Positions 1 to 6,171 of a stretch of DNA of 12,414 nucleotides are shown here, piece by piece; within the stretch, counting starts at the first letter, position 1; each line of letters begins with the position of its first letter. A program made the translations under genes and the position numbers. Source of the stretch: Bacteroidota bacterium (GTDB taxonomy: Bacteria > Bacteroidota > Bacteroidia > Chitinophagales > Chitinophagaceae); contig VBAU01000085.1 in assembly GCA_005883855.1 (NCBI GenBank), forward strand, positions 481 to 12,894, written 5' to 3'. The notes beneath the pieces are model-generated. The model saw only the letters and a program-made list of their open reading frames with translations. It did no database searches and was not told the DNA's origin.

Positions 1-1
1 G

Positions 2-1147
2 CAAACTACCCTAACACATTTTTATGCGACACCAGGAAATTATTTCCCCTATGTTATCTTGTCTGACAAGTTTGGGTGTGACGCGGGCATTGGCTCGAAA
101 TCAATAAATGTTTTTGGAGCCCTGCCTGTCTTCGATAAAAACAAAAAAGAATTCTGCGATAATGGCCAGGTATTTTTTATCAATTACACTCTGCACAATG
201 ATCCAATTATTTCGACTGTTTGGGACTTCGGAGATGGAAGCACGAGCACGGCCACTGACCCGTCGCACTTTTTTAATAGCCCGGGAACCTATATAGTAAA
301 ACTCACGGTCACTACGCAAAATCAATGTACCAATTCAATTACCGATACCATTCGGGTGTATAAAACGCCAGAGTTGTCGATCTCCGGCAAGGACACGGTT
401 TGCATAAATGGCAGGGATGTGTTCTCAGGAGTGCTTAGCCTTCCTGACTCGACGATTAACTGGCAATGGACATTCGGAAATGGGATGACCGGACAAATTC
501 AAAATCCGATGGTCTCCTATTCCAACGTTGGCAATTATAACATGCAGCTCATCGCGACTAATAAACTAGGATGTGCGGATACCTCCTCCCACGCAGTGAA
601 TGTTGTGCCGTTACCGACAGCAAATCCCGTTTCCAATCCGATAACGATAATTTCCGGAGCGTCTTCTCCAATAAATATGAATTATACCGGACCTATTGTT
701 TCTTACAACTGGCTGCCGATTACGCACCTTAGTTGTACAGATTGTCCGCAACCGGAAGCCAACCCACAATTCACAACGAATTACCAGGTGCAAATCCACG
801 ACAAATACGGATGCAAAAATTCAGCAGATGTAACGGTTAAAGTTATCTGCAATGGTCAAAACTTTTTTATTCCAAATACATTTTCGCCGAATGGCGATGG
901 AACAAATGATGTTTTTTATTTAAGGGGCAGCGGTTTATTCCGCGTTAAGTCGTTGATGATTTTTAATCGATGGGGAGAAATTGTTTTTGAAAAAATAGAA
1001 TTCCCTGTTAACGACGCCTCGTCCGGTTGGGATGGAACTTATAAGGGGATTAAAGCCAAGCCCGACGTATACGTTTATCAAATAGAAATAATTTGCAGCA
1101 ATGGAGAAACCATAAAATATTCCGGCAATATTGCCTTAATACAATGA
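2..1147 (+). CDS. PKD-repeat surface protein with T9SS type B (CHU_C) C-terminal domain, 5'-truncated by window
   Basis: The frame is open from base 2, and the residues before the first possible start (TTG at 59) continue a PKD-type fold (HFYATPGNY), so the gene begins upstream of the window. What is visible is the end of one PKD module (about 2-160), a full PKD module with the WDFGDGS signature and a SPGTY turn (about 160-360), a second, more divergent one with WQWTFGNG (about 361-624), and an Ig-like module rich in Cys (about 625-847). The last 99 residues (848-1144) match the gliding-motility-associated C-terminal domain (CHU_C, TIGR04131): FIPNTFSPNGDGTND, then IFNRWGE, WDGTYKG and a final YSGNIALI strand. 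In the family this is a T9SS type B sorting domain, so the product is expected at or beyond the outer membrane, probably as an adhesin-like protein. Its ligand cannot be told. It is followed 19 bp later by its likely PorP/SprF partner. Confidence 0.92.
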   Translation, partial: QTTLTHFYATPGNYFPYVILSDKFGCDAGIGSKSINVFGALPVFDKNKKEFCDNGQVFFINYTLHNDPIISTVWDFGDGSTSTATDPSHFFNSPGTYIVKLTVTTQNQCTNSITDTIRVYKTPELSISGKDTVCINGRDVFSGVLSLPDSTINWQWTFGNGMTGQIQNPMVSYSNVGNYNMQLIATNKLGCADTSSHAVNVVPLPTANPVSNPITIISGASSPINMNYTGPIVSYNWLPITHLSCTDCPQPEANPQFTTNYQVQIHDKYGCKNSADVTVKVICNGQNFFIPNTFSPNGDGTNDVFYLRGSGLFRVKSLMIFNRWGEIVFEKIEFPVNDASSGWDGTYKGIKAKPDVYVYQIEIICSNGETIKYSGNIALIQ

Positions 1148-1166
1148 TCTTAGTATAGCGTGTGAA

Positions 1167-2177
1167 ATGAAAATACGAGCAGCCATATCAATTGCAATTT
1201 GGAATTTGTTTTTTACAATTTCTATGCATGCGCAGGATATTCATTTCTCCCAGTTTTTCGAGGCGCCCTTGTTACGCAATCCTTCCCTCGCCGGAATCTA
1301 TACAGGAGATATCAGGGTGCAGGCTGTTTACAGAGATCAGTGGAACAGTGTAACCAACGCGTACAAAACCGCATCGCTGGATGGAGAATATAAAATGCCA
1401 ATCGGCAAAGCGAATGACTTTGTCACAGTCGGTATGCAACTTTTGTATGACAAGGCGGGAACAATTTCGTGGACTTCAACATATATTCTCCCCGCTTTGA
1501 ACTACCATAAGTCATTGAGCGCAGAAAAAAATCGATACTTGTCATTGGGATTTATGGGGGGCATTGTGCAGCGTCGGATCGATCGCTCTAAGGTAACTAC
1601 CAATTCAACTTATGACAACGGAACCGATGGAGAGTATTTTACAGACGCTTCCTACTTATATGCCGATGGAAGCGCGGGGATCAGCTTCAATTCAGATCTG
1701 GGAGACAATCCTAACAATAATTATTTTCTAGGAGCGGCTTATCATCATTTTAATCGACCAAAGGCATCATTTTATCGTAATGCAAATATTGAAGTGTTTC
1801 CTAAATGGGTCTTCTCCGGGGGCATTCGTTTCGGAGTGTCTGATTACAGTTATTTAACGATCCAGGGCGATCACTCTATGCAGGGGCAGTACAAAGAAAC
1901 CGTTGCTGGTGCGATGTATGGACTGAAGATTGGAGAAGATCATGACCACCCGGAGTATACCATTAGTGGCGGCGCTTTTCTTCGGTGGAACGATGCATTC
2001 ATTCCTACTATCAAGCTCGATTACAATCCTTTTTCTGTATGCCTTAGCTATGACGTGAATGTTTCAAAATTGAAACCTTCCAGCTATGGACGCGGCGGCT
2101 TTGAAATTTCTATTTCCTACATTGGTTTCAGGGAAAATAACTCCAGCCTTGACGCTGTTCGTTGTCCCAGATTTTGA
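1167..2177 (+). CDS. PorP/SprF-family type IX secretion membrane protein
   Basis: The 336-residue protein has a hydrophobic N-terminal signal segment (about 1-22, ending MHAQ), then the family hallmark of QDIHFSQF, LRNPSLAG and a YRDQWNS motif (about 23-60). The rest alternates short aromatic strands and turns, as in an outer-membrane beta-barrel. It ends in CPRF, which is common in this family (TIGR03519). PorP/SprF proteins are known partners needed for export or surface attachment of type B T9SS cargo such as SprB. The gene starts 19 bp after the stop of a CHU_C protein on the same strand, the usual cargo-partner arrangement, so I infer co-transcription. The ATG at 1167 has no clear Shine-Dalgarno but gives a good signal peptide. 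Its TGA stop abuts the stop codon of the converging channel gene. Confidence 0.93.
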   Translation: MKIRAAISIAIWNLFFTISMHAQDIHFSQFFEAPLLRNPSLAGIYTGDIRVQAVYRDQWNSVTNAYKTASLDGEYKMPIGKANDFVTVGMQLLYDKAGTISWTSTYILPALNYHKSLSAEKNRYLSLGFMGGIVQRRIDRSKVTTNSTYDNGTDGEYFTDASYLYADGSAGISFNSDLGDNPNNNYFLGAAYHHFNRPKASFYRNANIEVFPKWVFSGGIRFGVSDYSYLTIQGDHSMQGQYKETVAGAMYGLKIGEDHDHPEYTISGGAFLRWNDAFIPTIKLDYNPFSVCLSYDVNVSKLKPSSYGRGGFEISISYIGFRENNSSLDAVRCPRF

Positions 2178-2807
2178 TCAGGGCTTTAGCGGTGGCACGG
2201 GTCTATCCTCAACATTGATGTAATTAAATACTAAAGCCGCGCACAGGCCTCCGCTAAAACAAGCAACTAAATATACCCAAATATATTTCCACGCAAAAGC
2301 CTTGATAATTGATGCTGCCAGTGCAACTGCTGGATTCAAAGCTCCACCAGAATCGGCACCGAACGCTACTGCCATAGAAAACACCGTCGCGCCTATAGCC
2401 AATCCGTAGAAGCTGTTTCCCGTTGTTCCTTTTGAAGTCGCCGCGTTCAATACAACGTAAGCAAGAGCGAAGGTGCCCAACATTTCGCACACAAACGCCT
2501 TTGCTATCCTTCCATTTAGTTCAAGAGTAGCTGGGCCAAGGTCACCCAGATACCATTTTGCCACGTATGCAGCCACTATTGCTGCAATTGCTTGAACGAT
2601 CATATACACGACAGCATCATAGCCCGAAACTTTTCCTCTTACCCAAATTGCGAGAGTTACTGCCGGATTGTAATGCGCTCCCGAAATATGGCCGCCCGCA
2701 TACACCATTACCATCAATACCACACCAATAGCAGCGGGATCGCGTGTTAAGGCAATGACAAGCACAAGAAAGAATGTGCCAATGAATTCTGTAATGTACT
2801 TTCCCAT
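2178..2807 (-). CDS. MIP-family aquaporin-like channel with non-canonical selectivity filter
   Basis: This 209-residue membrane protein has six hydrophobic segments and the two half-helix NPA boxes of the major intrinsic protein family: N47-P48-A49 within GGHISGAHYNPAVT, and N158-P159-A160 within SGGALNPAVAL. The N-terminal TEFIGTFFLV segment is also typical. It would conduct water or a small neutral solute through the inner membrane. The residue after the second NPA is Val161, where AqpZ and GlpF carry the conserved selectivity-filter Arg. By eye, the AqpZ filter His and Phe positions are also small or aliphatic here (Ala146 and Ile27). The pore is therefore probably wider and less polar than a water-only channel, and the substrate is uncertain. 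It is shorter than AqpZ (about 230 residues). The start at 2807 places the first helix immediately after MGKYI. The gene is monocistronic, divergent from a peroxiredoxin. Confidence 0.9.
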   Translation of the reverse strand: MGKYITEFIGTFFLVLVIALTRDPAAIGVVLMVMVYAGGHISGAHYNPAVTLAIWVRGKVSGYDAVVYMIVQAIAAIVAAYVAKWYLGDLGPATLELNGRIAKAFVCEMLGTFALAYVVLNAATSKGTTGNSFYGLAIGATVFSMAVAFGADSGGALNPAVALAASIIKAFAWKYIWVYLVACFSGGLCAALVFNYINVEDRPVPPLKP

Positions 2808-2878
2808 AATGTTTGTTTTTGGTTACTTTGAATAAAATAGAAGCGAAATTACTCTCATTGTTTCATAAAAAATTACAG

Positions 2879-3352
2879 ATGAAAATTACAGTTGGTCAGC
2901 CGGCTCCAGATTTTTCCTTATACGACTCAGATAAGAATAAGGTAACTCTTTCTGAATTGCGAGGACAAAACATTCTGTTGCTTTTTTTCCCTGCGGCTTT
3001 TTCAGGAACTTGTACCGCAGAACTATGTTCTTTAAGAGACAATATAAGCGCGTACAATCATGTCAACGCAAAAGTGTTTGCTATTTCAGTGGACATGCTA
3101 TATACACTCGCAAAATTTAAAGAAGATCAGCGACTAAATTTTTCTTTATTAAGCGACTTCAATAAGGACGCCTCAACTGCTTATGATTGCTTATATGACA
3201 CCTTTTCCTACGGGATGAAAGGTGTATCGAAGCGCTCAGCGTTTGTAATCGATAAGGCAGGAATTATTCAGTATGCGGAAGTACTTGAAAAGGCCGGCGA
3301 CCTTCCGAACTTTCAAATCATCCAGCAGACTTTAGGATTATTGAATAATTAA
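2879..3352 (+). CDS. Peroxiredoxin (BCP/AhpE-like thiol peroxidase)
   Basis: The protein has a thioredoxin-fold AhpC/TSA domain over its full 157 residues: VGQPAPDFSL at the N-terminus, LLLFFPAAFSGTC with the peroxidatic Cys45, then CTAELCSLRD, and a late SKRSAFVIDKAG strand carrying the conserved Arg. Cys50, five residues after Cys45, matches the resolving-Cys position of E. coli BCP, so an atypical 2-Cys mechanism is likely. The usual Thr three residues before the peroxidatic Cys is Ser42 here, an accepted substitution. It should reduce hydrogen peroxide or organic peroxides in the cytoplasm using thioredoxin. The reading frame is open further upstream (TTG at 2813), but the ATG at 2879 is chosen because MKITVGQPAPDF is the normal family N-terminus. 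The 71-bp divergent gap to the channel gene must hold both promoters. TTACTTTG (2823-2830) is a near-match to the -7 element but lacks a well-spaced TTG. Confidence 0.9.
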   Translation: MKITVGQPAPDFSLYDSDKNKVTLSELRGQNILLLFFPAAFSGTCTAELCSLRDNISAYNHVNAKVFAISVDMLYTLAKFKEDQRLNFSLLSDFNKDASTAYDCLYDTFSYGMKGVSKRSAFVIDKAGIIQYAEVLEKAGDLPNFQIIQQTLGLLNN

Positions 3353-3423
3353 CTATTATGATTAGCTTTTTTCTACTTTAAGACTTTGATTTAGAAGGTT
3401 TTTTAAGGACTAGTATTTCTACG

Positions 3424-3454
3424 TTGCACAAACCAAAAAAACGGGCTACTATTG
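3424..3454 (+). promoter_or_regulatory. Candidate Bacteroidota promoter for the small T9SS-tail gene
   Basis: TTG at 3424-3426 and TACTATTG at 3447-3454 are separated by 20 bp, fitting the Bacteroidota primary-sigma pattern TTG-N19/20-TAnnTTTG with one mismatch in the -7 element. Transcription would begin near 3458, giving a leader of about 20 bases before the TTG start at 3481. This reading argues against the TTG at 3424 being a start codon. Confidence 0.4.
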
Positions 3455-3480
3455 GTATAATAAATTGTAAATTCGTATCG

Positions 3481-3819
3481 TTGAAGAGACTTTTACCCAT
3501 ATTATCCATTATTCTATTGACAGCCATCCATTCGCAGGGACAATCACGAACTCTCCCTCAGGATGCTGCTGACCGGGCTGTGAAATTTTATCCCAATCCG
3601 GCCACTTCTGTTATCACTTTTGATTTACAAAAAGGAAACGAGAAGGGTTACGACATCCAGGTTTATAATTTTCTTGGAAAGGTTGTTTATGAACAGAAGA
3701 ACGTTCCTTCAAGAACAACTATTAACCTGAGTGATTATAATCGCGGCGTATACATTTACCAGCTGAGAGAGCGCGACGGAAAGATAATCGAATCCGGAAA
3801 GTTCCAAGTATCAAAATAA
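3481..3819 (+). CDS. Small secreted protein consisting of signal peptide plus T9SS type A sorting tail
   Basis: The 112-residue product has a basic N-terminus (MKRLLP), a hydrophobic core and a likely signal-peptidase site near residues 18-22 (HSQGQ). After only about ten residues it goes straight into a C-terminal T9SS type A domain (TIGR04183, Por secretion system tail). That domain shows AVKFYPNPATS at 33-43, a central IQVYNFLGKVVYE strand and NLSDYNRGVYIYQL near the end, closing with GKFQVSK. There is no room for an enzymatic or binding module, so the mature protein is essentially the tail alone. No ATG is available in frame. TTG at 3481 is preferred because it begins the signal peptide exactly, and the earlier TTG (3424) falls in a candidate promoter. 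Its role is unknown. It could be a T9SS-associated structural or regulatory peptide, or a decayed cargo gene. Confidence 0.8.
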   Translation: MKRLLPILSIILLTAIHSQGQSRTLPQDAADRAVKFYPNPATSVITFDLQKGNEKGYDIQVYNFLGKVVYEQKNVPSRTTINLSDYNRGVYIYQLRERDGKIIESGKFQVSK

Positions 3820-3899
3820 TTTAATCGCTGATCAATACTGTCTACGTATCCAATTGCATTTGTGCAAACCGTTTGCTGCATTGCATCGGTGTATTTTCT

Positions 3900-5072
3900 T
3901 TATTGCACTTCAACAATCAAGAATTTTAAATACTGCGTACTTTCTATTCCCCGAATAACGGGATGATCTGGTGATTGCGTCTGGAAGACAACTTGCCGGA
4001 TTTTCCGTTTTGCATCTTTGGCGGCCATGTCAATGATTTGCAGAAAAAGTTCGGGTGAAACAAGATTCGTGCAAGATGAGGTGATCAGAAATCCACGCGG
4101 CCTGATCAACTTGATCCCTCTCAGGTTAATTTCCTTATACCCTGCTATTGCCCTTTGAATTGTCTCACGACTCTTTGTAAATGCCGGAGGATCCAGCATG
4201 ACGACATCATACTGTCTTCCATCTTTCGCCCACTGCTTAAGCGTATTAAATGCATTGGCTGTTTCGAAGCGGACCACTTCTTGCAAGTTATTCAAGAGCG
4301 CGTTTTCACCGGCCTGTTTTACGGCACTCTCAGAAATATCAATTCCCAGTACTGATTTCGCACCGCTGTGCGCGGCATGAATTTCAAATGCACCGGTGTA
4401 AGTAAATGCGCCCAACACTTCGGCGCCCTTTACAATTTTTGTAATGGCTCGCCGGTTGTCCTGTTGATCCAGGAAGTATCCCGTCTTTTGCCCGTTTTCC
4501 AAATCAACATAAAACTTCAACCCGTTCTCATTGATGATGATTTTGGTGTCAAACGGTTCCGACAGAAATCCCTTTTGCTGAGGTAGTCCTTCCAACTCCC
4601 GAACGGGCGCATCATTACGCTCATAAATTCCACGCGGTTTAAAAATTTCGTTGATAGCCTTAACAAAACTGCCTTTCCAAAGATCGACTCCAAGAGCAAG
4701 AGTCTGAATGACAAAATAATCATTGAACTTATCAATAATCAACTGCGGCATTTCGTCCGATTCTCCGAACACAAGGCGGCAATTCTCGACATAACCAATC
4801 TTTTTTCTGTATTCCCAACAACCCGCGATCCTGTCAATGAAGAATTGCTCGTTAATCTGCTGTTTTCTATCTCGCGTAAGCAAGCGAATTAAGATCTGCG
4901 ATTTCGGATTAATATATCCTTTACCAACAAACTTTCCATCAGAAAAAAATACCTCAACTATATCTCCTGGGTTTATCCCATTGTCCACCCGTTCGATTTC
5001 ATTCCCAAAAATCCATGGGTGGCCGCCGGAGATTCGATTAGAAATCTTCCGTTTCAGATAAACTTTGTTCAT
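3900..5072 (-). CDS. RlmI-like class I SAM-dependent rRNA methyltransferase (COG1092)
   Basis: The protein has 390 residues from the ATG at 5072, near the 396 of E. coli RlmI. An N-terminal PUA-type RNA-binding domain (about 1-80, GGHPWIFGNEIERVDNG) is followed by the linker domain and a Rossmann methyltransferase domain (about 180-390). Landmarks are GQKTGYFLDQQDNR at about 194-207, the SAM loop VLGAFTYTGAF at 219-229, GIDIS at 243-247, the catalytic-site DPPAF at 294-298, and SSCTNLVSPELF with Cys334 at the position of the family Cys. The RlmI relative methylates C5 of a cytosine in 23S rRNA; the exact target here is inferred only. The frame is open to an earlier ATG at 5120, adding 16 residues (MSLRQLVETR...). 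I prefer 5072 because MNKVYLKRK aligns with normal family N-termini. It is divergent from grpE, and no convincing promoter is seen for it. Confidence 0.9.
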   Translation of the reverse strand: MNKVYLKRKISNRISGGHPWIFGNEIERVDNGINPGDIVEVFFSDGKFVGKGYINPKSQILIRLLTRDRKQQINEQFFIDRIAGCWEYRKKIGYVENCRLVFGESDEMPQLIIDKFNDYFVIQTLALGVDLWKGSFVKAINEIFKPRGIYERNDAPVRELEGLPQQKGFLSEPFDTKIIINENGLKFYVDLENGQKTGYFLDQQDNRRAITKIVKGAEVLGAFTYTGAFEIHAAHSGAKSVLGIDISESAVKQAGENALLNNLQEVVRFETANAFNTLKQWAKDGRQYDVVMLDPPAFTKSRETIQRAIAGYKEINLRGIKLIRPRGFLITSSCTNLVSPELFLQIIDMAAKDAKRKIRQVVFQTQSPDHPVIRGIESTQYLKFLIVEVQ

Positions 5073-5211
5073 CAGCGCAAGGTAATTGATTCGAGTTTCA
5101 ACAAGTTGTCTTAAACTCATCCACAGCAGTTTAGAACGGATTCTGCCACTTGGTACCAGAACCCTCGAACATTGACCATTCTAAAAGGTCATTTTGTCCC
5201 TAAATGTCTCA

Positions 5212-5241
5212 TTGGCAATATTATTGACTGCCTTACCTTTG
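5212..5241 (+). promoter_or_regulatory. grpE-dnaJ promoter, Bacteroidota consensus
   Basis: TTG at 5212-5214 and TACCTTTG at 5234-5241 are 19 bp apart, a full match to the Bacteroidota form TTG-N19-TAnnTTTG. Transcription should begin near 5245, about 14 bases before the ATG at 5259. This excludes the upstream TTG at 5172 as the grpE start. The -7 element lies inside a perfect inverted repeat (5223-5249). Confidence 0.75.
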
Positions 5242-5249
5242 CAGTCAAT
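5223..5249. promoter_or_regulatory. Candidate operator: perfect 9-N9-9 inverted repeat over the grpE promoter
   Basis: ATTGACTGC (5223-5231) and GCAGTCAAT (5241-5249) are exact inverse complements separated by nine bases. The repeat covers the -7 hexamer and the predicted transcription start, where a bound repressor would block RNA polymerase. The 9-9-9 layout is the same as the CIRCE element bound by the heat-shock repressor HrcA (TTAGCACTC-N9-GAGTGCTAA), although the half-site sequence differs. Binding by HrcA or another dimeric regulator is inference. The repeat would also fold as a short hairpin if transcribed, but most of it lies upstream of the predicted start site. Confidence 0.55.
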
Positions 5250-5258
5250 TTTAAAAAA

Positions 5259-5843
5259 ATGCCGAAAAAAAATATGGACAAAGACACCAAGTTTAACCCG
5301 GAAGAGAACCCGGACTTGAATGGAAATATCGATATAAACACGGATGAGAGTCTGAGCGGCACCTCACACCTAAATGAGCCAGTTTCCGAGGGGTCTGAGT
5401 TGGAAAAGATCAGAACGGAATTGGAAGAACAAAAGGATAAATTCGTGCGCAAAGTTGCGGAATTTGACAATTTTAAAAGAAGAAATGCCAGGGAAAGAAT
5501 GGAGCTGATCCAGACCGCGGGAAAGGAAGTGATCGTCGATTTGCTGGATGTATTGGATGATTGCGACAGGGCTCAAAAACAAATTGAAAATGCTGGGGAC
5601 ATAAAAGAAATAAAAGAAGGCGTATTACTCGTCTTTAACAAACTGCGCAATACTTTATTTGCAAGAGGCCTAAAACCGATGGAAACCATTCACCAGGAAT
5701 TTAATCCAGACCTACACGATGCAATTACAGAAATTCCGGCGCCCAGTGGCGATTTAAAAGGAAAAGTGCTGGATGAAATTGTAAAAGGATATTATCTTAA
5801 TGATAAAATCATTAGGCATGCCAAGGTGGTGGTAGGCAAATAG
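5259..5843 (+). CDS. grpE: GrpE nucleotide-exchange factor
   Basis: GrpE releases ADP from DnaK and so drives the chaperone cycle in the cytoplasm. The 194-residue product has an acidic, low-complexity N-terminus (about 1-45, many Asn, Asp and Glu). A long charged coiled-coil helix (about 46-80) then leads to AEFDNFKRR at 67-75, followed by the dimer helices with DLLDVLDDCDRA at 94-105. The C-terminal beta domain has FNPDLHDAI at 148-156 and the closing signature GYYLNDKIIRHAKVVV at 177-192. Length and order are normal for the family. The ATG at 5259 is favoured because it sits about 14 bases after the predicted transcription start; another ATG at 5274 (MDKDTKF) is possible. dnaJ follows 94 bp later, and dnaK is not in the window. 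A candidate operator over the promoter suggests stress control. Confidence 0.95.
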   Translation: MPKKNMDKDTKFNPEENPDLNGNIDINTDESLSGTSHLNEPVSEGSELEKIRTELEEQKDKFVRKVAEFDNFKRRNARERMELIQTAGKEVIVDLLDVLDDCDRAQKQIENAGDIKEIKEGVLLVFNKLRNTLFARGLKPMETIHQEFNPDLHDAITEIPAPSGDLKGKVLDEIVKGYYLNDKIIRHAKVVVGK

Positions 5844-5887
5844 AATTCAAACAGCACAAGTGTGCGACGCAACAGGTGTTGAACAGA

Positions 5888-5905
5888 GTTACCCTGGCTG
5901 GTAAC
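5888..5905. repeat. Short inverted repeat in the grpE-dnaJ gap
   Basis: GTTACC (5888-5893) and GGTAAC (5900-5905) form a perfect 6-bp stem with a 6-base loop, followed on the plus strand by a run of nine A. Because the run is A rather than T, it is not an intrinsic terminator in the grpE-to-dnaJ direction. It may be a processing or pausing hairpin in the shared transcript, or chance. Confidence 0.35.
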
Positions 5906-5937
5906 AAAAAAAAACAAAATTCCTTCCTGAGGATGAT

Positions 5938-6171
5938 ATGAGTAAACGAGATTATTATGAAACTTTGGGTGTAGGCAAAAGTGCTACCGCGGACGAAATA
6001 AAAAAAGCGTATCGCAAAGTAGCCATGCAATATCATCCTGACCGCAACCCCGGGGACAAGGCAGCAGAAGAAAAATTCATGGAAGTAGCAGAAGCCTATG
6101 AAGTGCTTAGCGATACCGATAAAAAGTCGCAATATGATCGTTATGGGCACGCGGGTCTGGTGCTGGGATGA
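5938..6171 (+). CDS. dnaJ: DnaJ N-terminal fragment (J domain), frame broken after residue 74
   Basis: This 77-residue ORF is a complete J domain: RDYYETLGV at the start, the KKAYRKVAMQYHPDRNPGD helix with the HPD triad at 33-35 that stimulates the DnaK ATPase, and EAYEVLSDTDKKSQYDRYGHAGL to the end. After Leu74 the frame gives only Val-Leu-Gly and stops at TGA (6169-6171). The remaining DnaJ domains continue in the -1 frame. GAGG at 5929-5932, five bases before the ATG, is the clearest Shine-Dalgarno-like site near a start in this window. As an isolated product it could still fold as a J domain but would lack substrate-binding parts. A missing G in the CTGGTG at 6157-6162 would explain the break, either as a real mutation or as a sequencing error. 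Confidence 0.85.
   Translation: MSKRDYYETLGVGKSATADEIKKAYRKVAMQYHPDRNPGDKAAEEKFMEVAEAYEVLSDTDKKSQYDRYGHAGLVLG
6157..6171 (+). other. Frame-change site within dnaJ
   Basis: In the upstream frame the bases read Leu-Val-Leu-Gly-stop. Re-reading from 6159 in the -1 frame gives Gly-Ala-Gly followed by MNMEDIF, which is the normal DnaJ continuation. Adding one G to the GG at 6159-6160 restores one uninterrupted gene. No X-XXY-YYZ slippery heptamer is present here, so programmed -1 frameshifting is not supported. The overlap ATGA at 6168-6171 would allow coupled restart. Confidence 0.85.

Noticed and set aside
2813..2878. Longer peroxiredoxin reading from TTG at 2813
   Set aside because: The ATG at 2879 gives the standard family N-terminus, and the extension occupies the divergent promoter gap.
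3864..3876. Palindrome GCAAAC-C-GTTTGC between converging genes as a bidirectional terminator
   Set aside because: The loop would be too small unless pairs open, and no T run follows on either side.
5223..5249. Classical CIRCE element
   Set aside because: Only the 9-N9-9 geometry matches; the half-site ATTGACTGC is not TTAGCACTC, so it is reported as a new candidate operator and not as CIRCE.
5172..5258. Longer grpE reading from a TTG start at 5172
   Set aside because: The added 29 residues do not resemble GrpE, and the stretch contains a full consensus promoter (5212-5241) and the inverted repeat.
5888..5919. Intrinsic terminator between grpE and dnaJ
   Set aside because: The hairpin is followed by A, not T, on the plus strand; a T run exists only for the opposite strand, on the wrong side of the stem.
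5812..6150. Minus-strand 112-codon hydrophobic ORF opposite the grpE end and dnaJ start
   Set aside because: It lies antisense to the well-supported GrpE C-terminus and J domain and shows no family motif. Its composition is what the complement of Lys/Glu-rich coding sequence gives.
6150..6171. Programmed -1 ribosomal frameshift in dnaJ
   Set aside because: There is no slippery heptamer at the required place, and dnaJ is not known to be expressed this way. A missing base or reinitiation is simpler.
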